Below are positions 31,288-33,419 of a stretch of 33,419 bases of DNA, piece by piece (the first letter of the stretch is position 1; each line of letters begins with the position of its first letter). The DNA is taken from assembly GCA_024231215.1 (NCBI GenBank), contig JAAEQR010000016.1:1-33419 (forward strand). The letters run 5' to 3'. The position numbers were made by a program, and so were the translations under genes. The notes under the pieces were generated by a model. That model worked only from the letters and a program-made list of their open reading frames with translations, had not been told where the DNA came from and did no database searches. This DNA comes from PVC group bacterium (GTDB taxonomy: Bacteria > Omnitrophota > Gorgyraeia > B26-G9).

Positions 31288-31540
31288 AGTATGGAGAAAA
31301 TATCATTAACCATTTACTCCAATTCTTATAATAATTCCCAATGCGCATTAAATTCGCACCTTGCTCATAAAGCCGGGAAACATTTTCGAAAAATCTATCA
31401 ACAGTCTTTTTTGATATAGTAAATATATTGTCACTAAAAAAAGGAATCCAAGAAAATTAAATTCTTTTTCAATCCTTCCAATAAATGTTTTATCAGGATG
31501 CTTTTCAACCTGACAGGTGTTTAAATTTTCTGGCAGGCTC
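31265..31540 (-). pseudogene. C-terminal fragment of a reverse transcriptase, frameshifted
   Basis: On the minus strand, VEKHPDKTFIGRIEKEFNFLGF is the thumb-proximal block of bacterial group II-like reverse transcriptases. Near 31440, in a run of T/A, the frame is lost and the match continues in another frame as ISKKTVDRFFENVSRLYEQG and RIGNYYKNWSKW, ending at a stop at 31265-31267. The palm with the YxDD site is absent, so only the C-terminal part remains. The fragment overlaps the last codons of the NACHT gene on the other strand. The remainder of 31541-31842 holds no gene I can support beyond a short frame with a CxxC pair. Confidence 0.75.
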
Positions 31541-31842
31541 CAGGGAGGCCTCACAGAAGTAACGCTTGCACTTCCGGCACTGGTAATTTTTGTCACCCTT
31601 TATTTTCTTAACAATTCTCCAATTAATACCGTCATTTTCTGAACCGAATACAGTAACAGCACCGGAGGAATCATGCCTTTCTCTGAATTGATCAACAGCC
31701 TTGTAAAAGTCATACATACATAGATTTAACCTGATATTTTTCTTCAGAGGGAATGTGTCGCCATTCGTTGGTGTAGGTTAATTTTAGGAGCATAGTCTGA
31801 TACCCGCTTCGTGGGAAATGAAATAATCAAATAGTCAAATAT

Positions 31843-32595
31843 TCAATCTTTAACTAATCTAACCGAATAACCGTTCTTGTTACCATTGATGCTCCCGGTA
31901 AGGACGCTATCCTCGTAGTAAAGGTTTCGAAGATATGCGAAAGATCCAAGGTAATCCGTAGCACTCCACCAATGACTGGCTAAACCACGGTGGTAGAAAT
32001 CCCCATAATGGTCACGACAACCACCTGGCATAGCCGAAAATCCACTGCTATTGTTAGTTGACAGATTGTTTCCAATGGCACCTTTACTACTTGAAAGTTC
32101 CCAACCTGTCTTCGCTGCCATTGCTTTTGCTATCTTATTTCCTGATGTTGTTCCATCCCAATTGTAGCCATTTGAAATTAAATAGTTTCCTAATTCGGTC
32201 CATTCGGTATCTGTTGGCACATGCCAGCCTTCAGGATTAAGTTTACCGGTGCTTATCACATGCCAGTTATATAACACTCCATATTTTACTATACTGTCAT
32301 TATCGATTGTATTATTGTAATAGCAATATGCAGGTCTATAAAGGTTGGCCCATGCTGCACTATCTGATACATGCTGGATTTCTTTACCGTCATTATATTT
32401 CGTAGTTCTTAAATTCTCAGCAGTACACCATTGATTGCCAATCTTAATTATTCTATAAGTATTGCCGTCTATATCTGAAACTGTAACTGTGTCCCCGTCC
32501 TCGCCCTCTTTTATTGTGGTGGGATTCTTTTCACAACTTAACAACACACAAAAGATGAAAACAGAATAAATTGCTAGTAGTAGTGTCTTTCTCAT
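31843..32595 (-). CDS. FISUMP-domain lipoprotein
   Basis: A 250-residue exported lipoprotein: hydrophobic signal and lipobox VLLSC at about residues 17-21, then a polar spacer. From about 40 on comes the Fibrobacter succinogenes major paralogous domain: DIDGNTYRIIKIGNQWCTAE, NLRTTKYNDGKEI, YGVLYNWHV, PEGWHVPTDTEWTEL, GFSAMPGGCRD, HWWSATDY and NGYSVRLVKD. It is expected on the cell surface; its function in Fibrobacter is unknown. This is the clearest phylum marker in the window. It lies 14 nt after another lipoprotein on the same strand. Confidence 0.9.
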   Translation of the reverse strand: MRKTLLLAIYSVFIFCVLLSCEKNPTTIKEGEDGDTVTVSDIDGNTYRIIKIGNQWCTAENLRTTKYNDGKEIQHVSDSAAWANLYRPAYCYYNNTIDNDSIVKYGVLYNWHVISTGKLNPEGWHVPTDTEWTELGNYLISNGYNWDGTTSGNKIAKAMAAKTGWELSSSKGAIGNNLSTNNSSGFSAMPGGCRDHYGDFYHRGLASHWWSATDYLGSFAYLRNLYYEDSVLTGSINGNKNGYSVRLVKD

Positions 32596-32609
32596 TGTAA
32601 GTATTTCTT

Positions 32610-33044
32610 TTAATTGTTATTTGAAGTATTACCTTCGCTATTACTAATATAAGACAAAAACTCAATTTCCAAGCTATCAAAATACCACTTATAGTCATAT
32701 AAAACAGTATCGTTTATCTTCTCACAGTCGAACTTCACACAGGATAAAGTTTCTCCGGGGAAAAAATAAGAGTAATAAACACCCCAAAAAGTATCCGGGA
32801 ACTCTGTTTCTGTATAATCAGGATTGCCTTCGTGTATTACTACTATTATTCCATTACCAGTGTCAGCGGTATCATTTTCCCACTCCTTAGGTGTAATGAA
32901 GTCATTTAATGTGCTATCTCTGAACCATCGGTAATATTCATTGTCGTAAATAACAAAATCAGGAATAATGCCGGTATTTGGCTGTTCCGGAGTGTAGGAA
33001 CAGGTGAGGAATAAGAGTATTAGGATTAAATGTATCTGTTGCAT
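32610..33044 (-). CDS. Small lipoprotein, unknown function
   Basis: A 144-residue protein starting MQQIHLILILLFLTCSYTPE, a short signal with lipobox FLTC (cysteine at residue 15). The mature part is acidic and aromatic (YDNEYYRWFRDS, DTFWGVYYSYFFPGE, YDYKWYFDSLEIEF) and probably beta-rich. The longer frame to 33215 runs backwards through CRISPR repeats and is not real; 33083 is an alternative start. No strong RBS. It is cotranscribed with the FISUMP gene. No family is recognised. Confidence 0.6.
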   Translation of the reverse strand: MQQIHLILILLFLTCSYTPEQPNTGIIPDFVIYDNEYYRWFRDSTLNDFITPKEWENDTADTGNGIIVVIHEGNPDYTETEFPDTFWGVYYSYFFPGETLSCVKFDCEKINDTVLYDYKWYFDSLEIEFLSYISNSEGNTSNNN

Positions 33045-33121
33045 TTTAAATGAAATAATTCTGTAATACTTTAAAAAAAACATTTGGTTATAAGTTAATA
33101 AGAAAAATTTGATAAAAAATA

Positions 33122-33394
33122 TTACTAGCCCCCACACGCATGGGGAATACAGGCCCCATTCGGCTGGGTTCCACCAGTTATCAGAAACACCCCCACACGC
33201 ATGGGGAATACCCATTTAAAGAAAGAATCAGGACGGCCTATGCAGAAACACCCCCACACGCATGGGGAATACTCTCAATATCACCACCACACATTTCGAG
33301 AATCAGAAACACCCCCACACGCATGGGGAATACTCTACCCTCGATGTAAGGGAACGGGCAACGTAAGAAACACCCCCACACGCGTGGGGAGTCC
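33122..33394 (-). CRISPR. Second type I-E CRISPR array, 5 repeats / 4 spacers, degenerate ends
   Basis: Five repeats at 33122, 33183, 33244, 33305 and 33366 with the same 61-nt period and the same orientation as the first array. The middle three are identical to the array-1 consensus. The first (33122-33150) has lost its first six bases on the plus strand, fitting a leader-distal end if read on the minus strand. The last (33366-33394) has three changes (CGCGTGGGGAGTCC). Only 25 nt follow to the window end. No cas genes are beside it, so processing would rely on the operon at 1-9 kb. Confidence 0.95.
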
Positions 33395-33419
33395 TGTGGG
33401 GAAAGCGCGCGGTCATCGG

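Noticed and set aside
31505..31717. 70-residue minus-strand frame with a YQCRKCKRYF zinc-like pair
   Set aside because: Overlaps the reverse-transcriptase remnant region; reminiscent of transposase zinc ribbons but too short and without a partner domain. Possibly further debris.
33045..33349. N-terminal extension of the 32610 lipoprotein and a plus-strand frame through array 2
   Set aside because: Both read through CRISPR repeats; the lipoprotein signal starts at 33044.
1..33419. Window ends joined as a circle through the two arrays
   Set aside because: The distance between the outermost repeats across the join would be 68 nt, which fits neither one spacer (32) nor two spacers and a repeat (93).

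Overview
The window (low GC, AT-rich spacers between genes) looks like accessory DNA from a Gram-negative bacterium of the Fibrobacterota / wider FCB group. The taxonomic hint comes from a lipoprotein with the Fibrobacter succinogenes major paralogous (FISUMP) fold at 31.8-32.6 kb and from two secreted proteins at 26.2-27.5 kb. These carry the IDSxxKITF-type N-terminal motif, and one has a FlgD/T9SS-like C-terminal beta domain. This is inference from family habits, not a marker-gene placement.

Layout. (1) 44-926: CRISPR array, 15 repeats of 29 nt with 32-nt spacers. (2) 973-9314, minus strand: complete type I-E cas operon, cas3-cse1-cse2-cas6e-cas7-cas5-cas1-cas2, reading toward the array. 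(3) 9628-12814, minus strand: a TIR-domain protein, preceded in transcription order by a tight group of a PD-(D/E)XK-like nuclease, a zinc-ribbon DUF4145 protein and an HNH nuclease. This is a probable defence island. (4) 13.1-24.0 kb: a mobile element. It holds a short RadC, DUF2958, two tandem ArdC-like proteins (the second lacks the HExxH site), a HTH replication-initiator-like gene, a DUF669-like ssDNA-binding protein, an excisionase-like protein, a tyrosine integrase and many small unknown genes. Several genes are preceded by strong stem-loops lying between the previous stop and their own RBS. I see no capsid, terminase, relaxase or conjugation genes. (5) 24.3-26.1 kb: a membrane coiled-coil protein with a Pro-rich repeat (apparently frameshifted at a run of nine A), a small ribbon-helix-helix-like protein, a small unknown protein and an XRE regulator. 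(6) 26.2-27.5 kb: two secreted proteins. (7) 27.7-31.3 kb, plus strand: DUF2971 protein, secreted SNase-type nuclease, and a signal-peptide / EF-hand / transmembrane / NACHT NTPase. A broken reverse-transcriptase fragment overlaps the end of the last gene. (8) 31.8-33.0 kb, minus strand: two lipoproteins. (9) 33122-33394: a second small CRISPR array with the same repeat, with no cas genes beside it.

The best candidates for an undescribed system are two clusters. The first is DUF2971-SNase-NACHT: its NTPase is predicted to sit in the inner membrane with a canonical EF-hand calcium loop outside and the NACHT motor inside. The second is PD-(D/E)XK-DUF4145-HNH with the TIR protein next door. Both sit in a window already dense with immunity genes. 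All functional statements come from motifs read by eye; no database search was run.
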